Positions 8,763 through 16,550 of a stretch of DNA of 64,000 nt are shown here, in pieces (within the stretch, counting starts at the first letter, position 1; each line of letters begins with the position of its first letter). The DNA is taken from NCBI RefSeq assembly GCF_007725405.1, contig NZ_CP042163.1, positions 2,108,001 through 2,172,000 on the forward strand, in the 5' to 3' direction. This DNA comes from Shouchella miscanthi. Its GTDB lineage: Bacteria > Bacillota > Bacilli > Bacillales > Bacillaceae_D. The notes under the pieces are model-generated. The model ran no database searches, was not told the DNA's origin, and saw nothing but the letters and a program-made list of their open reading frames with translations. A program made the translations under genes and the position numbers.

Positions 8763-9134
8763 ATGTTGAAAACCATACTTAATTTAGCTAAAAAAATGAT
8801 AGATGGGGTAGATCGTAGGTATTTAATAAAATCGTACATTTTTGGCGCTTTCATTTTCTTTATGTACTTATATGTTCAAATGAACACTGGAGACTTTCAA
8901 TTCATTGTTTTTATGTTCTTTTTAATGAACTTTTTATTATTTCCATTTGCTACAGTAGTGTGGGATGACCTTATTGATTTACTTATCTCGGGAAATATAT
9001 TCATTTTACCTTTAGTATTTGTGATACCTTGGAAAATTTTTAAGATTATTGTTTTGTACATGTTTGCAATCGTTATTGCTCCAATTGGATTAGTATATAT
9101 CTATATTTCAAACGGCTATTATAAGAAAACGTAA
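8763..9134 (+). CDS. Small multi-pass membrane protein of unknown function
   Basis: A 123-residue protein with a perfect AAGGAGGTG ribosome site five bases before ATG. It has about four hydrophobic helices (roughly 22-40, 45-68, 75-92 and 95-115) rich in Phe and Ile, short polar loops, and a Lys-rich end. I do not recognise a family. The clear ribosome site and the strong inverted repeat at 9220-9258 after it argue that it is a real single-gene unit. Confidence 0.6.
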   Translation: MLKTILNLAKKMIDGVDRRYLIKSYIFGAFIFFMYLYVQMNTGDFQFIVFMFFLMNFLLFPFATVVWDDLIDLLISGNIFILPLVFVIPWKIFKIIVLYMFAIVIAPIGLVYIYISNGYYKKT

Positions 9135-9219
9135 GGATATATTTTCAGTACCTTTTAAATAATTTTTATCGTTTCTATTAAAAGTAATTGAATACAGTCA
9201 TGTATCTTCAAATCCGTAA

Positions 9220-9258
9220 CTTGTTTTAGCGCCGATTAGCTAATGGCGCTAAAACAAG
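9220..9258. terminator. 14-bp perfect inverted repeat between convergent genes
   Basis: CTTGTTTTAGCGCC (9220-9233) and GGCGCTAAAACAAG (9245-9258) are exact complements with an 11-base loop. It lies between the plus-strand membrane gene and the minus-strand DUF2306 gene, as expected for a bidirectional terminator, although the T-rich part is inside the stem rather than after it. Confidence 0.6.
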
Positions 9259-9307
9259 AAGTTAAATTTAGTGGTCTCAAAAAATGATCTCTTTATCCAA
9301 ACCTTAT

Positions 9308-9922
9308 TTAGATATTCGTTTTATGGATTAACATTTCTGAGATCACTAAATTAAAAGTAAATGACGACCACACTGCAAGAGTATAAGCAACTCCGTAATC
9401 AACTCCCAAAGCATTATGAAAAATAGCTACAACAACGTATATAGTTAAGTTAGCATATGTTAACATAAAACTTCGAAGCATCCATTTTCTATGATGCCTA
9501 ATTTGCTTTTTTTTAATAAAGAGATAACCCTTTATTGTAGTAACGAGCCAGAGTGTGTTGAGAGTAAGAAAACCAACAATACTAAAGAAGCCACCATTGG
9601 CAAAAAAGGATACATAATATCCAGGTATCATGTTTAAGAGTATAGATAGAATGTATATTTTTCCGTTCCAACGGTGAAGGAATGGTGTTTTGTTTCTTAC
9701 TCGTTTAGACAAACCTAACGGTCCCGTAATTAAAGCCACAATCGCTAAAAGAATATGAATTTGGATCATAACCTTCCAGAGGTTTACGTTAGCCAATTTA
9801 GCTTCTTTGTTCCCTAAAAACGTGGTGAATTCTGGATCAACTATGAAGTTTTTTGACGCTGTATGAAGAATCCACATAAAAGCTATAACGGATAAGGTGA
9901 TAAGAATTGTTTTTCGATTCAT
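9308..9922 (-). CDS. DUF2306 membrane protein
   Basis: This protein of about 204 residues has some six transmembrane helices. Family-like marks are the loop FLHRWNGKIYILSIL, a later HHRKWMLRSFMLTYANLTIY segment, and conserved His and Arg at membrane edges. DUF2306 proteins are uncharacterised integral membrane proteins; the conserved histidines have led to ideas of haem or redox roles, but none is established here. A TTG at 9955 opens a longer frame; ATG 9922 behind GGAG is preferred. It follows the DJ-1 fusion gene by about 50 bases and is probably in one operon with it and the TetR gene. Confidence 0.72.
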   Translation of the reverse strand: MNRKTILITLSVIAFMWILHTASKNFIVDPEFTTFLGNKEAKLANVNLWKVMIQIHILLAIVALITGPLGLSKRVRNKTPFLHRWNGKIYILSILLNMIPGYYVSFFANGGFFSIVGFLTLNTLWLVTTIKGYLFIKKKQIRHHRKWMLRSFMLTYANLTIYVVVAIFHNALGVDYGVAYTLAVWSSFTFNLVISEMLIHKTNI

Positions 9923-9970
9923 ATACAAAAGCTCCATCTGCAAATAATTTGTCAAACCTACGATCCGCTA

Positions 9971-10990
9971 TCACCGAATTCGTTTTCCAATAAACTTTGA
10001 AGATATTAACCCAGCTTTTGCTACTCCTTTTAGCTGATCTTCTGCCTTGTTGACCTCAAATTTTAGTTTTAAGGACATTGGTTTTTTTACTTTTTGTGTC
10101 CAAATTATGCTTTTGTTTTTCATATTAATGTCTTCGAGATTGGATACGTTCGTTTGATCTGATTGATCAGTGGCTGTACCTGTCAATACTCCGTCTTTAT
10201 TAAGTATAAATGTGTAAACAAATTGCATTTTACCGACAGGTGTTGATATGGACACTTCCCAGTCACCCAAGAGATCACGCTGATTTAAATGTTCGCTTTT
10301 CTCATCTTGATTAAAAGCTTTTTCTGCCTGCGTAGATGGTGATAAGATTGGTTTTGCTCCTTCATTTTTCCATACTGTACCTCTTTTTTCGTATTGAAAA
10401 AATTGCTCAACCTCATGCGCTATACGTGGACCAAGTTCCCTTTCAACTACATAAAGAGCTAAGTCCAATCCTGAAGTTACTCCCGCACCGGATATGATGT
10501 CTCCATCATCTACTACTCTTGCATTTATTGGAATGGCTCCGGTAGCAGATAACAAGTCCATTCCCATGTGGTGAGTGACGACATGGCGCCCCTCTAATAC
10601 CCCAATCATAGCCATAATTAATGAACCACCACAAACAGTGGTCACTAGAATGTCTGGATCATTAATCGCTTCAATAATTTGATCTCTAAGTCCTGTTTCA
10701 GAGGCTCTCTTTAATTTTATCGGCACAGAATTCGGATCATTTTCAACTATACTAACACTCCCAGAAGCCCCAGGAATTAAAACGATCCCTTTTTTTGATA
10801 AATCTAGCTTATTGCTTACAGTAAGGGGATAGTTATTAATTCCACTTAAAACATGTTCTTCATCATCAGATCCTACAAATTCAACCATGATTTCCTCGGA
10901 AGTATACATTGAAGCTGCACTAAATACTTCATAAGGAGCAATGGCGTCTAATAAATCTACCCCTTCAAACAAGACAATTTGAATATTCAT
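9971..10990 (-). CDS. DJ-1/PfpI family protein fused to a C-terminal beta-rich domain
   Basis: Residues 1-200 form a DJ-1/PfpI domain of the isonitrile hydratase-like subgroup: DLLDAIAPYEVF near the N-terminus, the acidic residue region, and the nucleophile elbow TTVCGGSLIMA with Cys120. Residues from about 238 to 339 are a separate segment, starting LLGDWEVSISTPVGKMQF and ending SKFIGKRIR, with alternating hydrophobic residues like a small beta barrel. That tail is not part of ordinary DJ-1 proteins (usually 180-230 residues). The enzyme may act on an isonitrile, aldehyde or similar electrophile, but this is inference. A TetR-type operator lies just upstream and the TetR gene precedes it. 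Confidence 0.75.
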   Translation of the reverse strand: MNIQIVLFEGVDLLDAIAPYEVFSAASMYTSEEIMVEFVGSDDEEHVLSGINNYPLTVSNKLDLSKKGIVLIPGASGSVSIVENDPNSVPIKLKRASETGLRDQIIEAINDPDILVTTVCGGSLIMAMIGVLEGRHVVTHHMGMDLLSATGAIPINARVVDDGDIISGAGVTSGLDLALYVVERELGPRIAHEVEQFFQYEKRGTVWKNEGAKPILSPSTQAEKAFNQDEKSEHLNQRDLLGDWEVSISTPVGKMQFVYTFILNKDGVLTGTATDQSDQTNVSNLEDINMKNKSIIWTQKVKKPMSLKLKFEVNKAEDQLKGVAKAGLISSKFIGKRIR

Positions 10991-11011
10991 TGTGGCACCT
11001 CTTAATAAATA

Positions 11012-11040
11012 AATTTAGACCGAACCGTCCGGTCCGTTTT
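11012..11040. promoter_or_regulatory. TetR-type operator upstream of the DJ-1 fusion gene
   Basis: ACCGAACCGTCCGGT (11019-11033) is a palindrome with one mismatched pair, set inside TTAGACCG...CGGTCCG. ACCGN-CGGT half sites are typical for TetR/QacR-like repressors. It lies between the TetR gene and the DJ-1 gene, which it probably controls. Confidence 0.65.
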
Positions 11041-11076
11041 GATTATAGCAGTATTATGACGAGTAATCCAATGTTT

Positions 11077-11682
11077 TTATAATTTTATTGACTGATTTGT
11101 AAAACCATTTAAGAGAACCTTCACATACGTTATATTGGAATAGATGTGTTCATTGTTTAATGTTAACCTGCTAGTCATTATCGCCCCTTCCATTGAAGAA
11201 AGAATATAAGATGCTAGTGAGTTAGGGTCTGTTTCCTGCGAAAATTCTCCACTATCTTTTCCTTCACTAATAATTCCTGATACAAATTGACTCATTTCTT
11301 GAAAGGCTATCGACATGATTTGTTTTAGTTCTGGAAAAGTCGAATCACTTTCAACAGCTGTATTAAGCAATGGACAACCCCCTTCAATTGGTGGATTGTG
11401 GACAGCATCTAAATAAATTTCTGATAGAGCGATAATTTTTTCTGTTGCAGTGCTTTTTCCTTTAATAGCATTCTGCATGTATGCCCATATAATTGTCCCG
11501 GCTTTCTCATATGCAGCTAAAGCAATGTCATTTTTATTTTTAAATCGACGGTATATAGCTCCCTTAGGTAAGGAAGTAATATCCATAATATCTTGTATAG
11601 ATGTTTGATGAATTCCTTTTGTATTAAATAAATAGAGTGATTTATCGATAATTATGTTGTACGTATCATCTTTTTTACTCAT
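11077..11682 (-). CDS. TetR/AcrR-family repressor
   Basis: A 201-residue regulator with an N-terminal HTH (IIIDKSLYLFNTKGIHQTSI, then DIMDITSLPKGAIYRRFKNK). The C-terminal ligand domain contains GGCPLLNTAVESDSTFPEL, a motif of the LmrA/YxaF-like subgroup that senses drugs or electrophiles. ATG 11682 follows GGAGGT by seven bases; an earlier in-frame ATG would add ten residues and overlaps that site. It is upstream of and codirectional with the DJ-1 fusion and DUF2306 genes. It could also act on the drug exporter at 6722, whose operators have a different sequence, so that is less likely. Confidence 0.85.
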   Translation of the reverse strand: MSKKDDTYNIIIDKSLYLFNTKGIHQTSIQDIMDITSLPKGAIYRRFKNKNDIALAAYEKAGTIIWAYMQNAIKGKSTATEKIIALSEIYLDAVHNPPIEGGCPLLNTAVESDSTFPELKQIMSIAFQEMSQFVSGIISEGKDSGEFSQETDPNSLASYILSSMEGAIMTSRLTLNNEHIYSNITYVKVLLNGFTNQSIKL

Positions 11683-11887
11683 AGTAACTACCTCCATAAT
11701 AATTATTTTCATTCTCTCGAGATAAATTTAATTCATTCTGCTCAATTTTGACCATTGATTCCTACTGTTACAAGTATACAATAGTTTGATCATGTTAACT
11801 AAACAATCCTGCCTTTATTGAAAAAGCTGACATTCGATTTATTTTTAACCCTATTCCTTTAATTTTTTTACCTTAATCGTTAAAAAA

Positions 11888-11925
11888 AGCAAAAACCGAT
11901 AATGGCTTCTGCTTTAAGCTTATAT
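11888..11925 (-). terminator. Terminator of the YflT-like gene
   Basis: On the minus strand AGCAGAAGCC-ATTATC-GGTTTTTGCT (11888-11913 on plus) forms a 10-bp stem with two G-U pairs, followed by T7. Confidence 0.65.
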
Positions 11926-11944
11926 TGACTGTTAAGAAATGGAC

Positions 11945-12250
11945 TTAGTTTGATTCATTTTGGCAAACGATCACTAATACTTGTCCTGAATCAATAGTGT
12001 CTCTTAGAATGTTGGCTTGCTCTTCATTAAAACCACAACTCTTCAGTGAATCTTCTAAACTATACATATCTCCGTCGTATTCTACGTTTCCTTTTGGTAA
12101 TCCGTAATTTTCATGTTTTTTTGTTTGAGTCTCTTTTGGAAAAGGTGCAATAACTTTAATTTGGGATGCATCATATTTCTGTTTCATTTTAACAACAGCG
12201 TTATATGCTTTCTCTTCACTATTGAAATCTCTAAACATGGGGTTCTGCAT
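11945..12250 (-). CDS. General stress protein 17M-like (YflT domain) protein
   Basis: This 101-residue protein fits the YflT/heat-induced stress protein group: an N-terminal MFRDFNSEEKAYNAVVKMKQ segment in which helix and strand resemble a flavin-free ferredoxin-like fold, a YGLPKGNVEYDG loop, and a C-terminal VLVIVCQN strand. Members belong to the sigma-B general stress regulon in B. subtilis; no sigma-B promoter was identified here. The start at 12250 follows GGAGGTGAAAAGA; an ATG five codons upstream lies within that ribosome site. Biochemical function is unknown. Confidence 0.65.
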   Translation of the reverse strand: MQNPMFRDFNSEEKAYNAVVKMKQKYDASQIKVIAPFPKETQTKKHENYGLPKGNVEYDGDMYSLEDSLKSCGFNEEQANILRDTIDSGQVLVIVCQNESN

Positions 12251-12467
12251 TCTTTTCACCTCCATATTTAAGATGGACTTATAATACCATTCCCATTTTT
12301 ATTTTTCTTTAAAACTAAAAAAAGATCCTTTAGAGAATTTGAAATATACTTAACTTTTAAGTATCCCTTACCTTCTACAACACAATAGTTGATCAGACAA
12401 ACATCTTTTACTATAATGAGATCATACGTTCTTGCGAAAGTCAAACACTTAAGGAGTTTGATCTACT

Positions 12468-13076
12468 ATGAAAATGTTCTTATCGTCATCATTTGCAGAT
12501 GTAATCGATTTATTGAGTGAATTTATTCATGAAAATCCCCGTGGAAAGGTCGTAACGTTTATTCCGACTGCGAGTACTACTGAAGCGATTACGCACTATG
12601 TAGATTCTGCAATAGCAGCATTTAACGATTTAGGTATAACGATAGAAATGCTTGATTTATCGAAGTGCGCAACTTCTGAAATAGAAGAAAAGTTGTCTAA
12701 GAATGATTACATCTACGTATCTGGAGGCAATACCTTTTATTTACTTCAGGAACTACGTAAAACTGGTTCGGACAAATTAATTATCGATCAGATTAAAAAA
12801 GGAAAACTATATATCGGTGAATCAGCTGGTTCCATCATAATGGCTCCCGATATTGAATATGTGGCATTTATGGATGATAAGACCAAGGCATCCGATCTTA
12901 CACGATTTACAGGTTTAAATCTAATTCGACAATATCCTATTCCTCACTCTGGAAATAAATACTTCAATGAAGCAGTGAAAAAGATCATTGAGTGCCATGA
13001 GTCTAAACTAGACCTTTTACCCTTCACTGATGACCAAGCTCTTTTAATTAGTAATGACGATCTCATTGTTCGATGA
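12468..13076 (+). CDS. Peptidase S51 / peptidase E-like protein
   Basis: The 202-residue protein has the glutamine-amidotransferase-like fold of alpha-aspartyl dipeptidase: strand FIPTAST, the YVSGGNTFYLL segment that shapes the oxyanion region, and the nucleophile elbow YIGESAGS with Ser119. A PIPHSGNKY segment follows near 163-171. Such enzymes remove N-terminal aspartate from dipeptides, but several Gram-positive homologues are untested. AAGGAG lies ten bases before ATG. It is a single gene, convergent with the next one through a shared hairpin. Confidence 0.8.
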   Translation: MKMFLSSSFADVIDLLSEFIHENPRGKVVTFIPTASTTEAITHYVDSAIAAFNDLGITIEMLDLSKCATSEIEEKLSKNDYIYVSGGNTFYLLQELRKTGSDKLIIDQIKKGKLYIGESAGSIIMAPDIEYVAFMDDKTKASDLTRFTGLNLIRQYPIPHSGNKYFNEAVKKIIECHESKLDLLPFTDDQALLISNDDLIVR

Positions 13077-13164
13077 TCATTCCTGTTCCTTCTTCGTCCA
13101 ACGTTTCTACTTTATGTACTTATCTAAGCGAGTAATTAGGTGGACTTACTTTATGAATTATGAT

Positions 13165-13207
13165 GTTAAAAGAGCTTTTTATTGTCTAATGCTAATGCTC
13201 TTTTAAC
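13165..13207. terminator. Shared hairpin between convergent genes
   Basis: GTTAAAAGAGC (13165-13175) pairs perfectly with GCTCTTTTAAC (13197-13207). T-rich sequence is present for both directions, and the right arm overlaps the 3' end of the minus-strand gene at 13192. Confidence 0.55.
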
Positions 13208-13584
13208 AGTAAATTGAATTCCGCTCCTTTTGGATACAAGGTTGTGTATTTTTCATCCTCAGGGTGTAAGCAAGCAATTTTTACTCCATTAAGAAGATTG
13301 TTCGTCTTAAGCTCTTCTAGAATCGTTTGTGTTGCCTTCTCAACATCTATAACATAGTTAAAGATGTTAGCTGTTCCACTACCTATATCTTCGCCATCAC
13401 AAGCACCCTTTCTCGTCCAACCTAAACATTCATTTAAGAGATCTTCAACATCATGACTCTTTTTCCTCTCTTCAGTATCGCCAGTATCTCCAATAGTCCC
13501 ATAATGAATGACGAGCTCCTTCCCGTCTTTCCATACTTCCCAATCCAATTTTTCAACATCAATTTGTTTCATCATTTTTATCAC
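13192..13584 (-). CDS. Hypothetical protein, possible WGR-like N-terminus
   Basis: A 130-residue cytoplasmic protein. Residues 14-40 (WEVWKDGKELVIHYGTIGDT) resemble the strand-turn pattern of WGR domains, which occur in proteins dealing with DNA or poly-ADP-ribose, but the match is loose. The rest has a central helix with NECLGWTRKGACDGEDIG and a C-terminal strand region. The frame begins at GTG 13584; ATG codons at residues 4 and 5 are alternative starts. No operon partner. Confidence 0.5.
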   Translation of the reverse strand: MIKMMKQIDVEKLDWEVWKDGKELVIHYGTIGDTGDTEERKKSHDVEDLLNECLGWTRKGACDGEDIGSGTANIFNYVIDVEKATQTILEELKTNNLLNGVKIACLHPEDEKYTTLYPKGAEFNLLLKEH

Positions 13585-13741
13585 GTTTGAACTCGTCCCT
13601 TAGTTTATTTTAGATCCATTATACAGTGAAGTCTCAATCATTAGTTTTGAAATTTCCAAAAAAATGCCCGATCAGGCTCGCTTTGTCCAAGCTTTTCATT
13701 TGTAGTATGGAACAGATAAGAGATAGCGAAGTGGCTATGCG

Positions 13742-13876
13742 CTAGTTTCGAGATTTCGGTTCTTTACTTATCACTGATTTAAGTAAAGTAATCTCTGCCC
13801 TCTTTAAACGTCTGTTGAGTTTTTTTTCAAAATCTTTAACAAGAAGAAATAAACTCTCTTTGTTTGTCTGTCCCAT
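13742..13876 (-). CDS. Small basic helical protein (44 residues)
   Basis: ATG 13876 lies four bases after AAGGAGGCG, an almost ideal ribosome site. The protein starts MGQTNKESLFLLVKDFEKKL and continues NRRLKRAEITLLKSVISKEP. It is predicted to be helical and strongly basic. A longer frame to 13936 exists but has no ribosome site. No family recognised; the position between unrelated genes gives no clue. Confidence 0.5.
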   Translation of the reverse strand: MGQTNKESLFLLVKDFEKKLNRRLKRAEITLLKSVISKEPKSRN

Positions 13877-13963
13877 ACTCGCCTCCTTTTGCAGGCTAAG
13901 TAAATCATATGGGGAATATTGGTTACATTCAAGCAAAAGGTCGTTTCGCGCGTTGTATACGTC

Positions 13964-13978
13964 TTCCGTTAAACGGAA
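13964..13978. promoter_or_regulatory. 15-bp perfect palindrome upstream of the 44-residue ORF
   Basis: TTCCGTTAAACGGAA reads TTCCGTT-A-AACGGAA and is a perfect palindrome, 88 bp before the minus-strand small gene, so it may be an operator. Nothing else is seen from 13979 to 14227. Confidence 0.45.
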
Positions 13979-14227
13979 AATAGGTATAAAAGTTGATTCT
14001 AGATTTATTCTGGTGTCATGCAGTAAAGGCTATTGCTCAATTTATATACGAAACTCATTGTTATGTGCATCTATGTTTTCGGTCTTTTTTTAGCAACATT
14101 TCTTTGGTATCATTTAAGAAAGGGTAAATGATTATCGAGTTAGCGACCATATTCTACACTGTATAAATGTTTTTAGATACAAATGTAACGTTTACAGACG
14201 TGATACTAAAGGTTTAGGTGATTAACA

Positions 14228-14392
14228 ATGGAAGGTATACAATTAGGCATTTCTCTTTTACTGATGATTGCGTGCATCGTAGCTTTCTTCGCCTTAATAA
14301 GAGTCATTGCGAATACACTTTTCCAAGAGTTCTTTTTTAATCTTATGAAAAAAATGATTCAAGTCTATCATAACGTTATTCGAAGTCGCTAA
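14228..14392 (+). CDS. 54-residue single-pass membrane peptide
   Basis: ATG 14228 follows AGGTGATT, a modest ribosome site. The peptide starts MEGIQLGISLLLMIACIVAF and ends with a basic tail MIQVYHNVIRSR. One hydrophobic helix (about 5-28) followed by an amphipathic, Lys/Arg-containing part is typical for small membrane-associated regulators or toxins, but no specific family is recognised. The frame is shorter than most gene finders report. Confidence 0.45.
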   Translation: MEGIQLGISLLLMIACIVAFFALIRVIANTLFQEFFFNLMKKMIQVYHNVIRSR

Positions 14393-14495
14393 TGCTTAGT
14401 AAGATTTTGTATGAAGAGCTTTCTTGCCTTCTACTCTGTTATATTTTTAGAATAGTTAAACGATTAATGATTGTTAAAGAAGGGTGGTTAGATGC

Positions 14496-15020
14496 ATGAA
14501 CAAAAAAGAAAGGTTACTAGAAGAATGTGAAACAAAGTTAGATGCACTATTAAAACGGATTGATTCGATACCGGCAAGAAAAAGGTCTTTATCAATAGAA
14601 ACAGACGCACGCGATAAAAATTTTCGTGATGTGGTAATGCATGTTTATGAATGGCAAGCGATGCTAGAGCGATGGTATTGTGAAGGGATGGATGGCGACA
14701 CCCCCTCTATCCCAGCGCCTGGCTACAAGTGGCACAACCTTGCTTTACTTAATCAGCAAATATGGACAAACTACCAAGACGTTTCTCTAAATCACGCATT
14801 AAAAAAATTAAGATTAAGTCATGCAAGAGTGATAAGCTTAATTGAACGGCATACCAACGAAGAGTTAATAACAAAAAAGACCTTCAAATGGACAAAAACA
14901 ACAAATCTTTATACATATTTCGCGGCAAACACGTTCCAACATTATGAGTGGGCATTGAAACAAAGTGAAGTCATTGCTGTGAAAATTGAAGAAGATATAA
15001 AAAGAAAGAAAATAAAGTAG
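14496..15020 (+). CDS. ClbS/DfsB family four-helix-bundle protein (DUF1706)
   Basis: The 174-residue protein has the DinB-like four-helix pattern of the DUF1706 family: DALLKRIDSIPARKRSL in helix 1, the DKNFRDVVMHVYEWQAMLERWY segment with a His in helix 2 (written here as its first part DKNFRDVVMH), PAPGYKWHNL, and a C-terminal NTFQHYEWA helix. ClbS protects colibactin producers by acting on the cyclopropane warhead; most DfsB-type homologues are untested. ATG 14496 is preferred over GTG 14484 because the AGGGTGG site has better spacing. It ends at a strong shared terminator. Confidence 0.8.
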   Translation: MNKKERLLEECETKLDALLKRIDSIPARKRSLSIETDARDKNFRDVVMHVYEWQAMLERWYCEGMDGDTPSIPAPGYKWHNLALLNQQIWTNYQDVSLNHALKKLRLSHARVISLIERHTNEELITKKTFKWTKTTNLYTYFAANTFQHYEWALKQSEVIAVKIEEDIKRKKIK

Positions 15021-15050
15021 CAAAGCGGCATTTCGCCGCTTTGCTTTTTG
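15019..15050. terminator. Bidirectional terminator
   Basis: AGCAAAGCGGC (15019-15029) and GCCGCTTTGCT (15035-15045) form a perfect 11-bp GC-rich stem with T5 after it. It separates the plus-strand DfsB gene from the minus-strand fructan operon. Confidence 0.85.
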
Positions 15051-15051
15051 G

Positions 15052-16536
15052 TTAAGTGACAACGGTTTTTAATAAGTAGCCTACGCTCTCTTCAAGCTGG
15101 ACGTTGCCATTTAGCACAAATAATTCTGCTCCTATACTTGTTTCTTTCGGATAGATGCGACTAGTAAGAACGGTTTCTCCATCATTTAGAAAGACTTCAA
15201 TGGAAGAGCGATCTAAAAAGAGTTGTATGCGCACCTGTTCATTCCACGAAACAGGTGCTGTTCTTTTTCCTGTAACCCCCTCTCCAGATTGTGATCGATC
15301 GAGAGTAACAGTCTTTGTGTTGGAATCAAAGAAAAGCACGGTTTCTTCACTTCCGTCTTCTGCTTGCGCGAGTTTCAAGCCAAACCCTTCTGCCTTGGTT
15401 TGGTTAAGATTAATGGTGACTACTAGTTCGATTTTCTGTCCTTTGATTGGAAGTGCCCACTTGTTCGCAACGTTTGTAGACGGAAGTTTAATTTCTTTCT
15501 CTCGTAATGCTACTAATTCTTCTACCGGCTTCATGTAAAGATGTCCGTTTTTTAACACTAGCTCTCTTGGAAGTGTTAATGCACCAGCCCAGCCCTCCTT
15601 TTGACTTGGCATTGGTGATTCCCACATATCCATCCAGCCAATCGCAATTCTCCTGTTTTTCCCATCTTGAAAGGTTTGAACAGCATAAAAATCGTGGCCG
15701 TAATCAAGTTCTTTAAATGAACCTCTTTCAAATTGATTTTTTTGATAATGACCAACGAAATATCCAGTTTGATGATGGTTATGATAGCGGTCGCCTTCTG
15801 CTTCAATACCTTGTGGCGAAAGCAATAGAACGTGCTCGTCACCTAGTGGGAAGAAGTCGGGACATTCCCACATATAACCTTCATTTTCACCGTTGTGCTT
15901 AGCTAATACCCCCTCATAGGACCAGGTTTCTAATTGATCAGATTGATAGAGCAGCACTTGACCGCATCCCTCTTCTGTTGAGCCAACAACCATCTTCCAG
16001 CTTCCGTTTTCTTTCCACACTTTTGGATCGCGAAAATGATGCTGCATGCCTTCGGGTTGTTTTGGAATAACTGGATTTTGGCTGCTTTTATCAAAACGAA
16101 CGCCATCCATACTACGAGCCATATTTTGATTTTGATAAAACTCATCTCTTTCCCTGTTTATCACATTATGGCCAGTATATAGTAAGGTGAGGACACCATT
16201 GTCATCAACTGCACTGCCGGAAAAGCAACCACTTTGGTCGCAGTGATCTCCTGGAGCAAGTGCAATTGGCAAATGGTTCCAGTGGACTAAGTCATCACTT
16301 ACAGCATGACCCCAGTGCATTGGGCCGTGCGTAGGATCATAAGGGTAGTGTTGATAAAACACATGGTATTGATTGTTAAAATAAATAAGTCCGTTTGGGT
16401 CGTTCATCCATCCCGATGGTGCCATTAGATGGAAGCCCAGTCGATAGGTTGCTTTTGATAAATCTCTTGTATGAACATAGTCGGTTGCTTCTTTTACGCG
16501 GTCAGCGTGGTTTTTTATTTCTTTAACATGCTTCAA
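15052..16536 (-). CDS. Cytoplasmic GH32 beta-fructosidase / sucrose(-6-phosphate) hydrolase
   Basis: A 494-residue GH32 enzyme without a signal peptide. The three catalytic motifs are intact: WMNDPNG with the nucleophile Asp46, FRDP with Asp170 (transition-state stabiliser), and WECPD with the acid/base Glu224. A C-terminal beta-sandwich (about 350-494) includes the usual DRSSIEVFLNDGE. It would cleave sucrose, sucrose phosphate or short fructo-oligosaccharides inside the cell. No sucrose PTS gene is nearby; the ABC importer upstream suggests non-phosphorylated oligofructosides as substrate. It is the last gene of the operon, 14 bases after the lipoprotein gene. Confidence 0.88.
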   Translation of the reverse strand: MKHVKEIKNHADRVKEATDYVHTRDLSKATYRLGFHLMAPSGWMNDPNGLIYFNNQYHVFYQHYPYDPTHGPMHWGHAVSDDLVHWNHLPIALAPGDHCDQSGCFSGSAVDDNGVLTLLYTGHNVINRERDEFYQNQNMARSMDGVRFDKSSQNPVIPKQPEGMQHHFRDPKVWKENGSWKMVVGSTEEGCGQVLLYQSDQLETWSYEGVLAKHNGENEGYMWECPDFFPLGDEHVLLLSPQGIEAEGDRYHNHHQTGYFVGHYQKNQFERGSFKELDYGHDFYAVQTFQDGKNRRIAIGWMDMWESPMPSQKEGWAGALTLPRELVLKNGHLYMKPVEELVALREKEIKLPSTNVANKWALPIKGQKIELVVTINLNQTKAEGFGLKLAQAEDGSEETVLFFDSNTKTVTLDRSQSGEGVTGKRTAPVSWNEQVRIQLFLDRSSIEVFLNDGETVLTSRIYPKETSIGAELFVLNGNVQLEESVGYLLKTVVT

Positions 16537-16550
16537 GAGTACAGGTCCTC

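Noticed and set aside
13815-14093. Plus-strand frame of 92 codons
   Set aside because: It overlaps the minus-strand 44-residue gene, has no ribosome site, and its Ser/Leu-rich composition looks like a shadow frame.
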